NCBI GenBank assembly: GCA_030386875.1
Contig: CM059576.1
Coordinates: forward strand, 65,099,581-65,163,580
Length of the DNA: 64,000 nucleotides
Reading direction: 5' to 3'
Source of the DNA: Morinoia aosen
Lineage: Eukaryota > Arthropoda > Malacostraca > Amphipoda > Talitridae
The translations under genes and the position numbers were made by a program. Below the pieces are notes generated by a model that did no database searches, was not told the origin of the DNA, and saw nothing but the letters and a program-made list of their open reading frames with translations. This document shows positions 22,201 through 30,480 of this stretch, in pieces; positions within the stretch are counted from its first letter, which is position 1; each line of letters begins with the position of its first letter.

Positions 22201-24717
22201 TTCCTCGGAAGCCAACTTGATCTGTAAAAATGCTTTCCGTATATCAGCCATAACCAAGTAATTGTCGTGCCTGAGTCCGAGCAATATGCTAAACAGATTA
22301 CCCATTAAATCCACTCCCGGAAAGGCGGCTTCATTGAGCGACGGCTTTTTCCCTACTCTCACGCTGCAATTAAGAACTGGCCTTATTTTAGTGGTACAGG
22401 CAGGATCAAGCTTTACAACCTCTCTATGGGGCAAATAAATTCTACGACCTTGGGAACGCAGAGGAACTTCCTCCAGAATACCCTCGTCGAGTTGTTGTTG
22501 CAACACAGCATCGTAAGAATCGTACAGGTTTTTCCTTTTCAATCTATCAACCACCTTTCCAAGCACAGCACGGGCAATAGGAAAATTATTATCCACATCC
22601 GATAGGTTATCGTTCCAGACTAATTTAACCTGGTACTTGCCTTGATTGAAGTCTATTCCGGCGTCAAACTCTTTCAGCTTGTCGTTGTCAGACTCCGCAA
22701 ATTCTTGCTCGGAGATGCCGATAGACTCAAGCTGGAAAATCTTGTCCAGGTTTGGTTCTACTTGAGTTCCGGACAACACGCCCGCAACAGGGTCGAGGCT
22801 CGTCTCGCGAGGCTCCAACACAAAATTAACAGCAGACTCGTACGCAGATTTTTCGGCATGCAAGTCTTTATACATGACAACGGCCTCGCGTCGATTTAGG
22901 AAATGTTCGACATTTCCAAACGGTATCAGCCTATCACACCAAGAAAACGCGGAACCTCTCATGCAAGGAACCACCTTCAAGTCGCGTACATATTGTATCA
23001 GGTCGACACCTAAGATTCCTTCAAAAGTGACGGCATCCAAATTATCCTTGAAGGAATAGTCCGCCAACTCGCCGCATCGGCTAACATTACTGACAGCTTT
23101 CTGCAAGCTGTTAATCTCAAGCGCCATCTGGAAGTTTTGATCTATTAACACTGGAGCCTGGATCTGCTTTGTACCATCCAACAAATTTATGGTCATGCTC
23201 AATTCTGCGAATTCTCGCACACCCTTCTGCAAGAAGGAATCAACTGAGAACGGAGAAACCATTAAATTCCCATCAAACCTAATACGGTCCAATATTTTTG
23301 CTGAAATGTACGAGCGCTGGGAGCCGGTATCCAACAGGAACCGGACATTAGTAACAGAGTCACCACGACTCACAGGCAGAGTTATACTTGGCAGCACGTA
23401 ACCACATCTGACATCTGCAACAGAGTTTAAACAAAAGTTCGTGTTCAAGTTACTGGAAAAACTCCTGGCCTGGGGGCAAAGAGCAGCCACGTGAGTTTTC
23501 GCATGACAAAACTTACACTCGTAATCTAACCTGGCGTAACACGCGCCAGTTTTATGCCTCCCACTCGTGCAAATGCTGCACAAGTTCAATTCGGCACATC
23601 TCTGCTTTCGGCTAGGGTATGACGGATACGCAGAACAGTTGGTCATGGAATGAGCCTGACTCAGGCAGAACTTACAAGCCCGACGGTCAGGGGCAGCCGC
23701 GGCGGAGTTCGCGAACACCGGCGCGCCCAGGACTCGAGGTGCAGTCGTGGGGGTAACTGATTTCGGAGTAGCGAGGTTAAACTGCCCTGGAGCGTCTGAA
23801 GGAGGCCGGAGATTTAAAGTAGCAATGACATCAACATAGGAATCTAAGACCTGTTGGAGAGTGGGATAATTGGTGTCCAGCTTTCTTGCCAATTCCTGGC
23901 GAAACACCGAAGGCAATTTCGAAAGGACAACATGCCCGAACAATTTGCAGCTAGTTTTTTCACTCAATATATCATATTGATAAATTTTAAGGTCAGCCAG
24001 CAAACTTCTCACTTCGCTTAGAAAAACCCGGGTTTCCGCAAAATTTTTATCAGTCTCGCACCTCAGGTTAACAAGCTTCAAGCACAATTTATACACCAAT
24101 TCTTCTTCATTTAGAAATTCACGCTGCAGCAAAGTTAACGCCACAGGATAATTTTCGTCGTTCACAATCAAATGTTCAACCAACTTCGCGGCATACCCTG
24201 CTAAGTAGCTCTTCAAATAAGTAAACTTGGCGGAACTCGACAAACCAGGTCTATGCCCAACAACATTGTTGAAAGAAACCATAAAACTGTGAAACGTCAG
24301 ACAATCCCGAGAATCTCCCTTAAAGGGCTCTATTTTAATGGCGGGCAGTTTCACATCCTTCACAAATTCAGCTTTCACAGAAGTTTCCCCTGAAGAGACG
24401 CTTTGCTTAGCAAAATCTCTCAGCGCTAGTTCCACCTCTAGGTGATATGCCAGCTGAGCATCGATCTCCGCATCAAGTGCTTCTTCTGAGATTTTTCCTT
24501 CCATCATCTTTGCAATCAAAGCCTCATCACACTCCCTCACCTGACGTAGGTTACACTGTATGAGATCGCGATGTACTGCAAGTTCAGATGCAGAGTCTCT
24601 GGCTTGGGCCTCCCGGGCCTTCTTCATAGCCAGCGTTATCTTACGCTTGAAGACTCCCCGCTTTTGCGCGAGGGTACTATCCATTTTGGAACGGTAACAA
24701 GTTCTGCAAAACAGCAA
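19279..24717 (-). CDS. BEL-1 gag-pol polyprotein (fossil virus-like element)
   Basis: A single open frame of 1812 residues. Residues 1-430 are Gag-like, with helical N-terminus and three cysteine knuckles (CKFCLSQAHSMTNC at about 348, CSICTSGRHKTGAC at about 380, CKFCHAKTHVAALC at about 401). An aspartic protease motif LLDTGSQ lies near 461. Reverse transcriptase spans about 765-930 with IRPVLNCS, MADIRKAFLQIKL and the BEL-type YVDN box near 898. RNase H follows (IFTDASKSNYGFCVY; PTLELLAIYLAL), then integrase with an HHCC finger (CHLGLAS...CIICKKIN), GIDFTGAF, YSDNAPTFTQ and a final DUF5641-like domain (RPFWSLGRVVRLY). This domain order and the YVDN box place it in BEL/Pao. It looks whole; the ATG at residue 12 is an alternative start. 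Confidence 0.9.
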   Translation of the reverse strand: MLFCRTCYRSKMDSTLAQKRGVFKRKITLAMKKAREAQARDSASELAVHRDLIQCNLRQVRECDEALIAKMMEGKISEEALDAEIDAQLAYHLEVELALRDFAKQSVSSGETSVKAEFVKDVKLPAIKIEPFKGDSRDCLTFHSFMVSFNNVVGHRPGLSSSAKFTYLKSYLAGYAAKLVEHLIVNDENYPVALTLLQREFLNEEELVYKLCLKLVNLRCETDKNFAETRVFLSEVRSLLADLKIYQYDILSEKTSCKLFGHVVLSKLPSVFRQELARKLDTNYPTLQQVLDSYVDVIATLNLRPPSDAPGQFNLATPKSVTPTTAPRVLGAPVFANSAAAAPDRRACKFCLSQAHSMTNCSAYPSYPSRKQRCAELNLCSICTSGRHKTGACYARLDYECKFCHAKTHVAALCPQARSFSSNLNTNFCLNSVADVRCGYVLPSITLPVSRGDSVTNVRFLLDTGSQRSYISAKILDRIRFDGNLMVSPFSVDSFLQKGVREFAELSMTINLLDGTKQIQAPVLIDQNFQMALEINSLQKAVSNVSRCGELADYSFKDNLDAVTFEGILGVDLIQYVRDLKVVPCMRGSAFSWCDRLIPFGNVEHFLNRREAVVMYKDLHAEKSAYESAVNFVLEPRETSLDPVAGVLSGTQVEPNLDKIFQLESIGISEQEFAESDNDKLKEFDAGIDFNQGKYQVKLVWNDNLSDVDNNFPIARAVLGKVVDRLKRKNLYDSYDAVLQQQLDEGILEEVPLRSQGRRIYLPHREVVKLDPACTTKIRPVLNCSVRVGKKPSLNEAAFPGVDLMGNLFSILLGLRHDNYLVMADIRKAFLQIKLASEEDRNRFCILWMKDNKLLVYRYTSVVFGFVASPFILNYVIRKHVLNYPSDLCSYFLLKMMYVDNLYLTGNDLDTLTEVARSARSRLSEGGFDLRSWSSNSEALQGTFRDEGLEVTPEETGEKVLGYRYHRTTDKLSLNVVVDCEPSGTITKRKVVSQLAKCFDPLGLATPVLVKGKKILREIWQENLDWDDELPDEIRRTWLKQEGELGKLPNLLFDRRTFSSGSKISLVIFTDASKSNYGFCVYALSEESSTLLFSKSKVAPLKAKSLPTLELLAIYLALKCSLTILNSLDRVTVTDLTIATDSQIALSWVLNRKTKSGNVFADNRVKDIHQFLKQLKDDFNLTCSFKFVPTASNPADLVTRGLTVEQLESKFDFWTTGPDFLKTPGHWPVDALGCISAPNRALIACSAASGVAESPQPIFPVSKFSTLDKLVGVTARIFSVFFFTKRKSVSREECVRAAKIYWARLEQRKYFDEEYRFLSADLQSTVVPQLVRNLNLFLDKDGLIRSRGRLNKCTYLSFDIANPILLSRDSFFTKLVVEDCHRKCCHLGLASTLNALRNFGFWLPKPRPLIKSILKECIICKKINVRPFAYPKPTDLPGDRVNFVQPYQAVGIDFTGAFHVRLGDKSTKMYVLLFTCLCVRLVHLELVPDMSADAFIAAFVRFANRYGMPKVIYSDNAPTFTQGGELLAGSSIDNVFIQHLFMNNVKHVKIPLYSAWFGATWERMVGVVKRCLFKAVGRGKIEYFTFLTLLSDVQEAINNRPLTYRDGAERDLEVITPNSFLKLSNGGNVTFLAQAGSELISPSRISILKSLELRQEAFEKFKESFFSDYLLSLRERHLPTYQPSWEDRIKINEVVLIASPVKSRPFWSLGRVVRLYTGADGRTRSVQLMRADRSLGDYAVSLLYPLELFADAVATPYSQEPDTSSNSLNSSSNTDTSSGSVPRRRTPRAAAMRCRARLKEIFDDSLGPPGSV

Positions 24718-26481
24718 TCTATAGAACCTGGAAGACGCACCCGTAGTTTAAATGACGAATCCTGCCACTGGAAGGAATTCAAGGTTAGGTTAGAGGTAAA
24801 TCACTCATCACGCTAGACAGCGAAGACAGGAATCCCACCGGGAACCTGCAAAATAAGTTCAGTATTAAAGTTGTGTGGAGATTTTCTTCACACAACTCTT
24901 GCTGGAGGGTCAAACAAAAGTAATATTACCAATAGATTTATTGGATCTAACTCGGAACAAGGCGCAAAACAAGGCGCAAAGCTCCAACGGGAGCCCAAGC
25001 TCAACGCAGTAACAAGAGTAGGCGTAAAACCCTCCAGTTTGGTGACAAATTTTTGTCAGTTAATTAAGGCCGTTAAGAGGACATCCAGAAATAGCAACGA
25101 CTAGGTTTACAAATTCTTGAATGAAAATAGACGTCATAGCCAGCACTTCCGTTAACTTCAGCGAAGAACAGACGGCTTAAGAACTTGGAAGGTTGAAATT
25201 TTGTCGGTCGAACGTCGGGGCATGCAGAGCGAGGCAGCGGCATGCGAACACCGCTAAGGCCGACAAACGACAATCTAGAAAGACAAATTTAAATTAGAGG
25301 CAATAGGAGAAAGAAAGTGAAGTTTGAGCTTAATTTTAATATCTCTCAAAATTTAGAGGAATTTAATATGGGAGTATTTACCTCATAGTCAAGGACTGAG
25401 TGAAATCGAAAGAAGTAGCAATAACTGGTCCAAGGGAGCCATTGCAGCGAGAGTTATACTGAAAAGAAAGATTAAGGCATTGGTAAGCATACAGCCAGAA
25501 ACTTAAGAAATATAAAGAAGGAATTTATCAAGTTATACTCAGATTTAGATTGGATTACAGACAAGATGCCCCGTACCTGAACTTATTTTGGTCCAGTGTG
25601 CGGCGACTTTCGGACGTAGACTTGTAGTTGAGAAAAGATTTAAGGTTGCAAAGGCAACAAGAAGAAAGAAGGAAGAATTGCTCGGAGAGAGTTTGCACTC
25701 TCTTGCTAGATGAGCAAATCTTAGTTGAGGTAATATAGGCAACAGCCAAGGTAAGGTGAGGTAATATAGGCAACAGCCAAGGTAAGGTGAGGTACGGTAA
25801 TATAGGCAACAGCCAAGGTAAGGTGAGGTAAGGTAATATAGGCAACAGCCAAGGTAAGGTACAGTAATATAGGCAACGGCCAAGGTAAAGTAAGGTACAG
25901 AAATATAGGCAACGGCCAAGGTAAAGTAAGGTACAGAAATATAGGCAACGGCCAAGGTAAAGTAAGGTACAGAAATATAGGCAACGGCCAAGGTAAAGTA
26001 AGGTACAGAAATATAGGCAACGGCCAAGGTAAGGCAAGGTAATTTTACCTCGCACACTATTATACACACACACACAAGCACACATACACAGTCACACCAA
26101 GCATTAAGGAAAGGTGCAAGTAAGGTAAGGGGAGTTGAGTAAAGGAGAGAAACGATTGCGAGAAGATTGACTCGCACTTGCACTTGCACTTGCAGATCTT
26201 CCACACAGTTGAAGTTACGCTAATCTTGGCAAAACGGCAACATGCCAGACGAGCACGCATGAAGAACGCAGATCGCTGGGCACATAAACTTTAAAGAACG
26301 TAAAGGTGTTCGACACTAACTGACGAAAATAGCTAGATGGACGAGCTTTCCGAATTAAAGGCTGGCCTGGAGATCACTGCTCTCCATCGTTCTACTACAC
26401 CCTAAGTAAAACTTACAAAAGAATCCACTGACACAACAAAAGGTTGGCCCGCAATGTTACGGTCAGACCCCCACTAGAAAA
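24718..26481 (-). promoter_or_regulatory. BEL-1 5' leader and presumed LTR
   Basis: This 1.76-kb segment lies between the 5' terminal palindrome and the gag-pol start. It should contain promoter and primer-binding functions, but the inner LTR edge cannot be fixed because no matching 3' LTR is visible. It contains a nine-unit minisatellite (25731-26042) and an inverted-repeat-like GTGTGGAGATTTTCTTCACAC at about 24876-24895 resembling the terminal palindrome. Open frames in it are by-products of the 36-bp repeat period. Confidence 0.5.
25731..26042. repeat. Minisatellite in the BEL-1 leader, nine units
   Basis: Nine head-to-tail units of 28-36 bp share the core AATATAGGCAACRGCCAAGG. The rightmost units are most alike (36 bp, ending TAAAGTAAGGTACAG), and the left ones are shorter and use AACAGCC instead of AACGGCC. 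This gradient suggests recent amplification at the right side. Confidence 0.92.
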
Positions 26482-26500
26482 TGTGAGGAAATTCCTCACA
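26482..26500. repeat. 19-bp terminal palindrome of BEL-1, 5' end
   Basis: Second exact copy of TGTGAGGAAATTCCTCACA, immediately followed by the ATGT target duplication. As the minus-strand 5' terminus it gives the expected TG start of an LTR. Confidence 0.85.
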
Positions 26501-26504
26501 ATGT

Positions 26505-28030
26505 AAATTTTCTGCAGTGGGATGTTTTGATAACTTGTTGCGTGCTTTCCTTTGCTGTGCCACAGCCAAAGCGCACTCTCTATCCCACCATGGTGTTTTC
26601 TTTCTAGCTCCCCAAGCTGAGGAGGATTTGGGGATGCTCTTCTTAGCTGCATCCTGAAGCAATTTTGTTAGCAGGGTACTCAATTCATCAACTGTAAACT
26701 GAGTTATCTGACTTATATGGATTTGTGATAATTCTTTTTTAAAACCAACCCAATTTCCGTTTTTTAAAATCCATCTATACAGATGGTTATCAGATATTTT
26801 AACTACTGGGCCAAATGTACATTTGATTGGATAATGATCACTCCCAAGATCTGCACCTCTTTCGAGAAACCCACACGCAAGGAGAGTTGGAGGGACAATA
26901 CACAAATCTAATGTAGAACTTGTCCCCACACTTGAGTTAATATGAGTGGGCAAGTCAGGAGGGTGAAGTACTCCAAGAGAGTTCTTATCTAGAAGTCTAC
27001 ACAGGTTCCTTCCTGAAGCATTCAGTCAGTTTTTACGGTCCCACAAAGGTGCATGAGCATTCATGTCTCCAATGAATATAAACAATTCACTCATCTGAAT
27101 ATTATTATATTATAAACCAAGCTTTTTCCTCTTTTTACTAGAGGGTGGCTAGCATCATTGACATGATACTTTACAGGGAGTGTACATGATCGGGGTTTCC
27201 CAGGCCCCTAGTCCCGCCCGAGCTTTAGGCCTCATTTTCCTCTCGTGTAGTGCTCAGGTAACATTCCTTGAGGACAGTGACTACACTGCAGGCAAGGACC
27301 CTGATATGCCGCATCAGCGTTTTTCTCGCCAACTGCCACATACAGGGCTCAAACCCATGCAGGAAGCACAGAACACAAGCGCTCTGTACACTCGGCCACT
27401 GCGAGGTACCCATCTGAATATAATAATGATAAAACTCTTCAAAATCAAAACATGCATTAGGATTATAAATCAGAAATTTACAAAAAATTTAGGATTATAA
27501 ATATTACAGATACCAATATATCCATAAGAACAGAAAACTTTAATTGATGCTATTTCTAATTTGCCATTCAACAACATATCAACATTATTCACAGAAAAGT
27601 TATCATTCCTGATCACAAAGCATAACCCACCTTTGGCCCTATTTTCTTTATGGGACCACACACTATGAATTTAGGCCCATTAGTTTTAATCCATGTTTCA
27701 CATAAACATAGTATGTCAGTTTTTTCTGTAAAGATAAAGTTTCACTGCTGCTAACTTTGAAGGTAACCCATTACAATTGAATAGATACAAAGAAAGATTT
27801 TTTTCTGAGCCCCCACTTCTTTTGATCTTCTAATCACAAAGTTTATAGTTATACATCATTTTTTCCTTGAAGCTGTTCCCAATCTCTTGCATCCTTTAGA
27901 ATGGAAAAGGGGTATTTGAGATGTTTCAGTATTTTTTCCCGATATTGTATTTTTTACAACTTTTTCATTTGCTACAACTGCATCACATTATTGTGAAATT
28001 TACTGAGCAGTTGAGAGCCAATTTTTTCTG
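26505..28030 (-). pseudogene. LINE-B ORF2 apurinic endonuclease region
   Basis: From right to left the minus strand shows endonuclease pieces: ENRAKGGLCFVIRND, a GICNIYNP block, FIGDMNAHAPLWDRKN near 27010-27080 and GADLGSDHYPIKC near 26830-26850. These are the family's phosphohydrolase signatures (GDxNAHxxxW and SDHxPI). A SINE (27112-27410) lies between the second and third. After the endonuclease comes the usual linker with WWDRECALAVAQQRKARNKL and then the BEL-1 insertion. Several stops are present. Confidence 0.8.
27112..27410 (-). mobile_element. tRNA-derived SINE in LINE-B (second family)
   Basis: On the minus strand the element starts GGGTACCTCGCAGTGGCCGA and has an A-box-like TGGCCGAGTGT and a B-box-like GGGTTTGAGCC within a tRNA-sized head of about 75 nt, pointing to a Ser/Leu-type tRNA origin. 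The other end is an AT-rich TTATAATATAATAAT tail. It is flanked by the direct repeat CATCTGAATAT (27092-27102 and 27411-27421), a plausible target duplication. It differs in body sequence from the other SINEs in the window. Confidence 0.85.
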
Positions 28031-28266
28031 GCCAAGATGATTTCTAATCATTCTCAGAAGCAGTAGATCTTGTTGATGCGTGTTTTCATGATTTAAGTTG
28101 GATTAGAATGCTTCCATCATAAACTTACCCAGGCAAGAAAAGAAGTCCTCAAACATGGCTTGCACATGTGATTCAATTTTTTTACCACTGCTTGTACTAA
28201 ACCTTCACTAGAGACAATTGTTTCTTGTGAGGACTGACTGCCTTCAAAATGAGTGGCTAATACATT

Positions 28267-29626
28267 CTACTCTGGTTGATTTGGTTTGGCTTGGAGAATC
28301 CTTCTTGGTATATAGTACAATCCTTGAGATTGTTGTACATCAGCCGGGACAGTCACATGTTTAGTTTGGGAGGTTTTCAGAGCTGAAACATATAGATGTT
28401 TCTGATTTCTCATCGAGCTTAGGATTTGGGAACTTTCTTGCATGGAGGCATCTTTTTCTTTATTCAATTGAGAACTCATCACAGTGGAAGTAGTCTTGGG
28501 TTTTTGAGAGATAGATTCAAGATTTATGGTCTCAGAAATGACTTGCTTCCAAGCTTCTGAAAAGGAGACTCCTTCTTTAATCAGTGATTGTATTTAAATA
28601 GCATTTTGCATATAGGGGAATTCTTTAAAACTGGCTACATGATTCTCCTTGCAGTTAGCACAAAGGGGAGTGGGGGCATTACATTTGTCATTTGAGTGGC
28701 CACCACCACAAATTAAACACCTTTCTACAGATGAACTCGCAAAATGTCCATGACGTTGGTATTCATAGCATCGGATAGGTGGAGGTGAATATGGACTGAC
28801 TTGGAAATTCATGAATTTTATTTTTATTGGCTTTGGAAGATCTCTGCCTTGAAATTGCACTTTTACACTTAAAGAACTCTTTTTTTGCATTAGAAAACTT
28901 TGACAGCCTTACCATGTTTATAATTTTAGCATTTTCACTGGCGGCAATTCAAATAAGATTTTCTAAATGGACATCATAATCAATTGGTCTGATTACTCCA
29001 AAAGTAGACTGTGCAGACTCAGAACATAGTTTATGACACCAAACTGCAAACTTTCCAACATTGCTCACTTCCAACAATCTTACTACTTCATCTTCAATGG
29101 CTTCTTTGAGCTCAAATGCGGTCAAGTTTTGTTGTTTGTTAACTCTTATTTCCTTGACAAAGTCATAGTTTAGTATTTTTTTCAATCCTTGGGCAACTCC
29201 AAATGGATCACATGTCATTTTTCTCTTATTTGCTACAAGTAACTTGTTATTTGACTCCTGCAGTTGTGTGATCAGCAAAGTACATGCCTTATCTTTAGAT
29301 GCCAAAGTTTTATTAGTTGGATATACTCTTCTTGTTTTGGGTGAGGTGGATTTAGAATTTTTTTTTTGTGGTTTCACAATCAGAGTTAGAGCTTGAGAGG
29401 CTCACACTAGTTTTTTCTCTTTTTTTACAGTATATTGTTCATGAAGCATGTGCCCTGAATTTCAGATTCTTTGTTTCTTCAGTGCTCATCACTTTTTATT
29501 CTCCATTGTTAGGCTCTTCTTCACCAGCAAGGGTGGCGGCCAGCAGCTGCATGTCTTCAATTTCACTGCGGGGATCATCCAACTCTCTTAGATTGCCATA
29601 ACGATTTGTTAATGGCAGTTCAGCCA
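28267..29626 (-). pseudogene. LINE-B ORF1, gag-like
   Basis: The minus strand opens with ATG at 29626 giving MAELPLTNRYGNLRELDDPR, an NRYxxLxxLDD start common in LINE ORF1 proteins, and shares PNNG with the ORF1 of LINE-A. Broken pieces follow: a KKNSKSTSPKTRRV basic stretch, a GVAQGLKKILNYDFVKEIRV segment, and zinc knuckles (CLICGGGHSNDKC, then CANCKENHVASFKE) near 28650-28750. It would have bound the LINE RNA. At least four frame breaks are present. Confidence 0.7.
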
Positions 29627-29660
29627 TTTTAAATTTGATAGTAGCCCCAGAAGGAGCCAC

Positions 29661-29786
29661 CTACAGAGAGTAATGAACAATCACCAGAAAACAATTAGTA
29701 ATTTAACAAATGCAACAAAACAATTAAAAAAAATTGAAATACACCAAGTACACAATTACAATAAATATTAATCCAGTAAACCGTGG
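29661..29786. other. Short unassigned stretch
   Basis: AT-rich DNA between the presumed 5' end of LINE-B and the MITE; nothing recognised. The exact LINE-B 5' boundary is uncertain by tens of bases. Confidence 0.4.
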
Positions 29787-29790
29787 TTAA

Positions 29791-30010
29791 CACGTTAACG
29801 GCGAAGGGTTAAACTGAAGTTCAATATTCAATTCAAATTTAAAGTCAATTCTGGTTATTAACTTTGAAAATAGCTAACATTAACTGGATCTGGCCTTTAC
29901 TAAGCTTTCATTGAGTATTAATATACAATAAGTTAGTGACTGCAGGTGGGTCAGCAGCACTATGAAAATAACCTAAGGGACCACCGGTGGGTCCCTTCGC
30001 AGGGAACGTG
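29791..30010. mobile_element. piggyBac-like MITE, copy 2
   Basis: The 220-bp body begins CACGTTAACGGCGAAGGG and ends, inverted, CACGTTCCCTGCGAAGGG, with intact TTAA on both sides (29787-29790 and 30011-30014). It is the same family as 13454-13672: both share GGTTAAACTGAAGTT, AACATTGACTGGATC-like and ACCACCGGTGGGTC-like blocks in order. Perfect TTAA duplication supports a piggyBac-type mechanism. Confidence 0.85.
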
Positions 30011-30197
30011 TTAAGGGAACAGTGGGAATTCCGACCAAGAAGTCACGACACCCTCCGCACCCCCATCCCACCACAAATGAAATATTGCTATGTAGCCCAC
30101 ACCAGGTGGAGGGGAGAGAGTTAGTTGCAGATATATGAAGATGACTAATGAAATTTATTAGACTAAATCTCAAAAATATTTATCGTTTTTTTTGCAG

Positions 30198-30402
30198 GAG
30201 CTTGTCAAACTATGGTCCTTACTCAATGAATGCAACTGCCTCTCTCCCTGTGAACTTGCAGTTGAGGGCCGACAGAGTTGAGGCCTTTTTAACGGCCTAT
30301 AATTCCCTCTGCAAGACTCACAATATTCACACAAAGGAGTTTAGCGCCTGTGTAGCAGACTTGTCCAACAAACTACTCAGGATCCACCAATCTTTGCCAT
30401 AA
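30198..30402 (+). CDS. Possible host terminal exon, unknown protein
   Basis: A strong acceptor (TATCGTTTTTTTTGCAG) precedes an open stretch ending in TAA at 30402. In the frame used it reads SLSNYGPYSMNATASLPVNL, then QLRADRVEAFLTAYNSLCKT and ACVADLSNKLLRIHQSLP, which has amphipathic-helix composition. It resembles no transposon protein known to me. No upstream exon was identified, since the preceding 14 kb is LINE-B and its insertions. I do not recognise the protein; it may be the last exon of a gene entering from the left, a pseudogene, or chance. Confidence 0.35.
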
Positions 30403-30480
30403 GCTGCCACGGGGCGGCATTGCTGGGATAACCAGTTTGTCAAAACAACATCCCCAGACAAGGTGGGTCATTACTAGAGA
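30403..30480. other. Downstream of the possible exon
   Basis: A short GC-richer stretch (GCCACGGGGCGGCATTGCTG) with no polyadenylation signal near the stop codon. It leads into A/T-rich repeat DNA. Confidence 0.3.

Larger units (their letters stand above)
19265..26500 (-). mobile_element. BEL/Pao LTR retrotransposon (BEL-1) inside LINE-B
   Basis: The element is bounded by a 4-bp target duplication ATGT (19261-19264 and 26501-26504), and both of its extreme ends carry the same 19-bp perfect palindrome TGTGAGGAAATTCCTCACA. LINE-B sequence resumes in frame on either side. The interior holds one uninterrupted gag-pol frame of 1812 codons and, upstream of it, a 1.8-kb leader with a minisatellite. 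Apart from the palindrome I recognise no long direct repeat at the 3' side. The coding part looks whole, which suggests a fairly young insertion. Confidence 0.85.
16505..29660 (-). mobile_element. LINE-B, I/Jockey-type LINE with RNase H
   Basis: A single LINE can be followed on the minus strand from an ORF1 with zinc knuckles (right end) through apurinic endonuclease, reverse transcriptase, RNase H and a C-terminal zinc motif (left end). It is interrupted by BEL-1 (19265-26500) and by a SINE (27112-27410); without them it is about 5.6 kb, a normal length. The coding sequence is continuous across the BEL-1 insertion apart from the target duplication. Many stops and frameshifts show an old copy. 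The RNase H domain argues for the I, Ingi, LOA or R1 group and against CR1/RTE. Confidence 0.85.

Noticed and set aside
25545-26204. Long minus-strand frames with repeated LPWLLPILPYLT-type words
   Set aside because: They arise because the BEL-1 leader minisatellite has a period divisible by three and no stop in these frames. There is no protein-family signature, and all three minus frames are open at once.
29498-29626. MAELPLTNRYGNLRELDD as a host first exon
   Set aside because: It shares the PNNG context with LINE-A ORF1 and has the NRYxxL start common in LINE ORF1 proteins, so it is better taken as the LINE-B ORF1 start.
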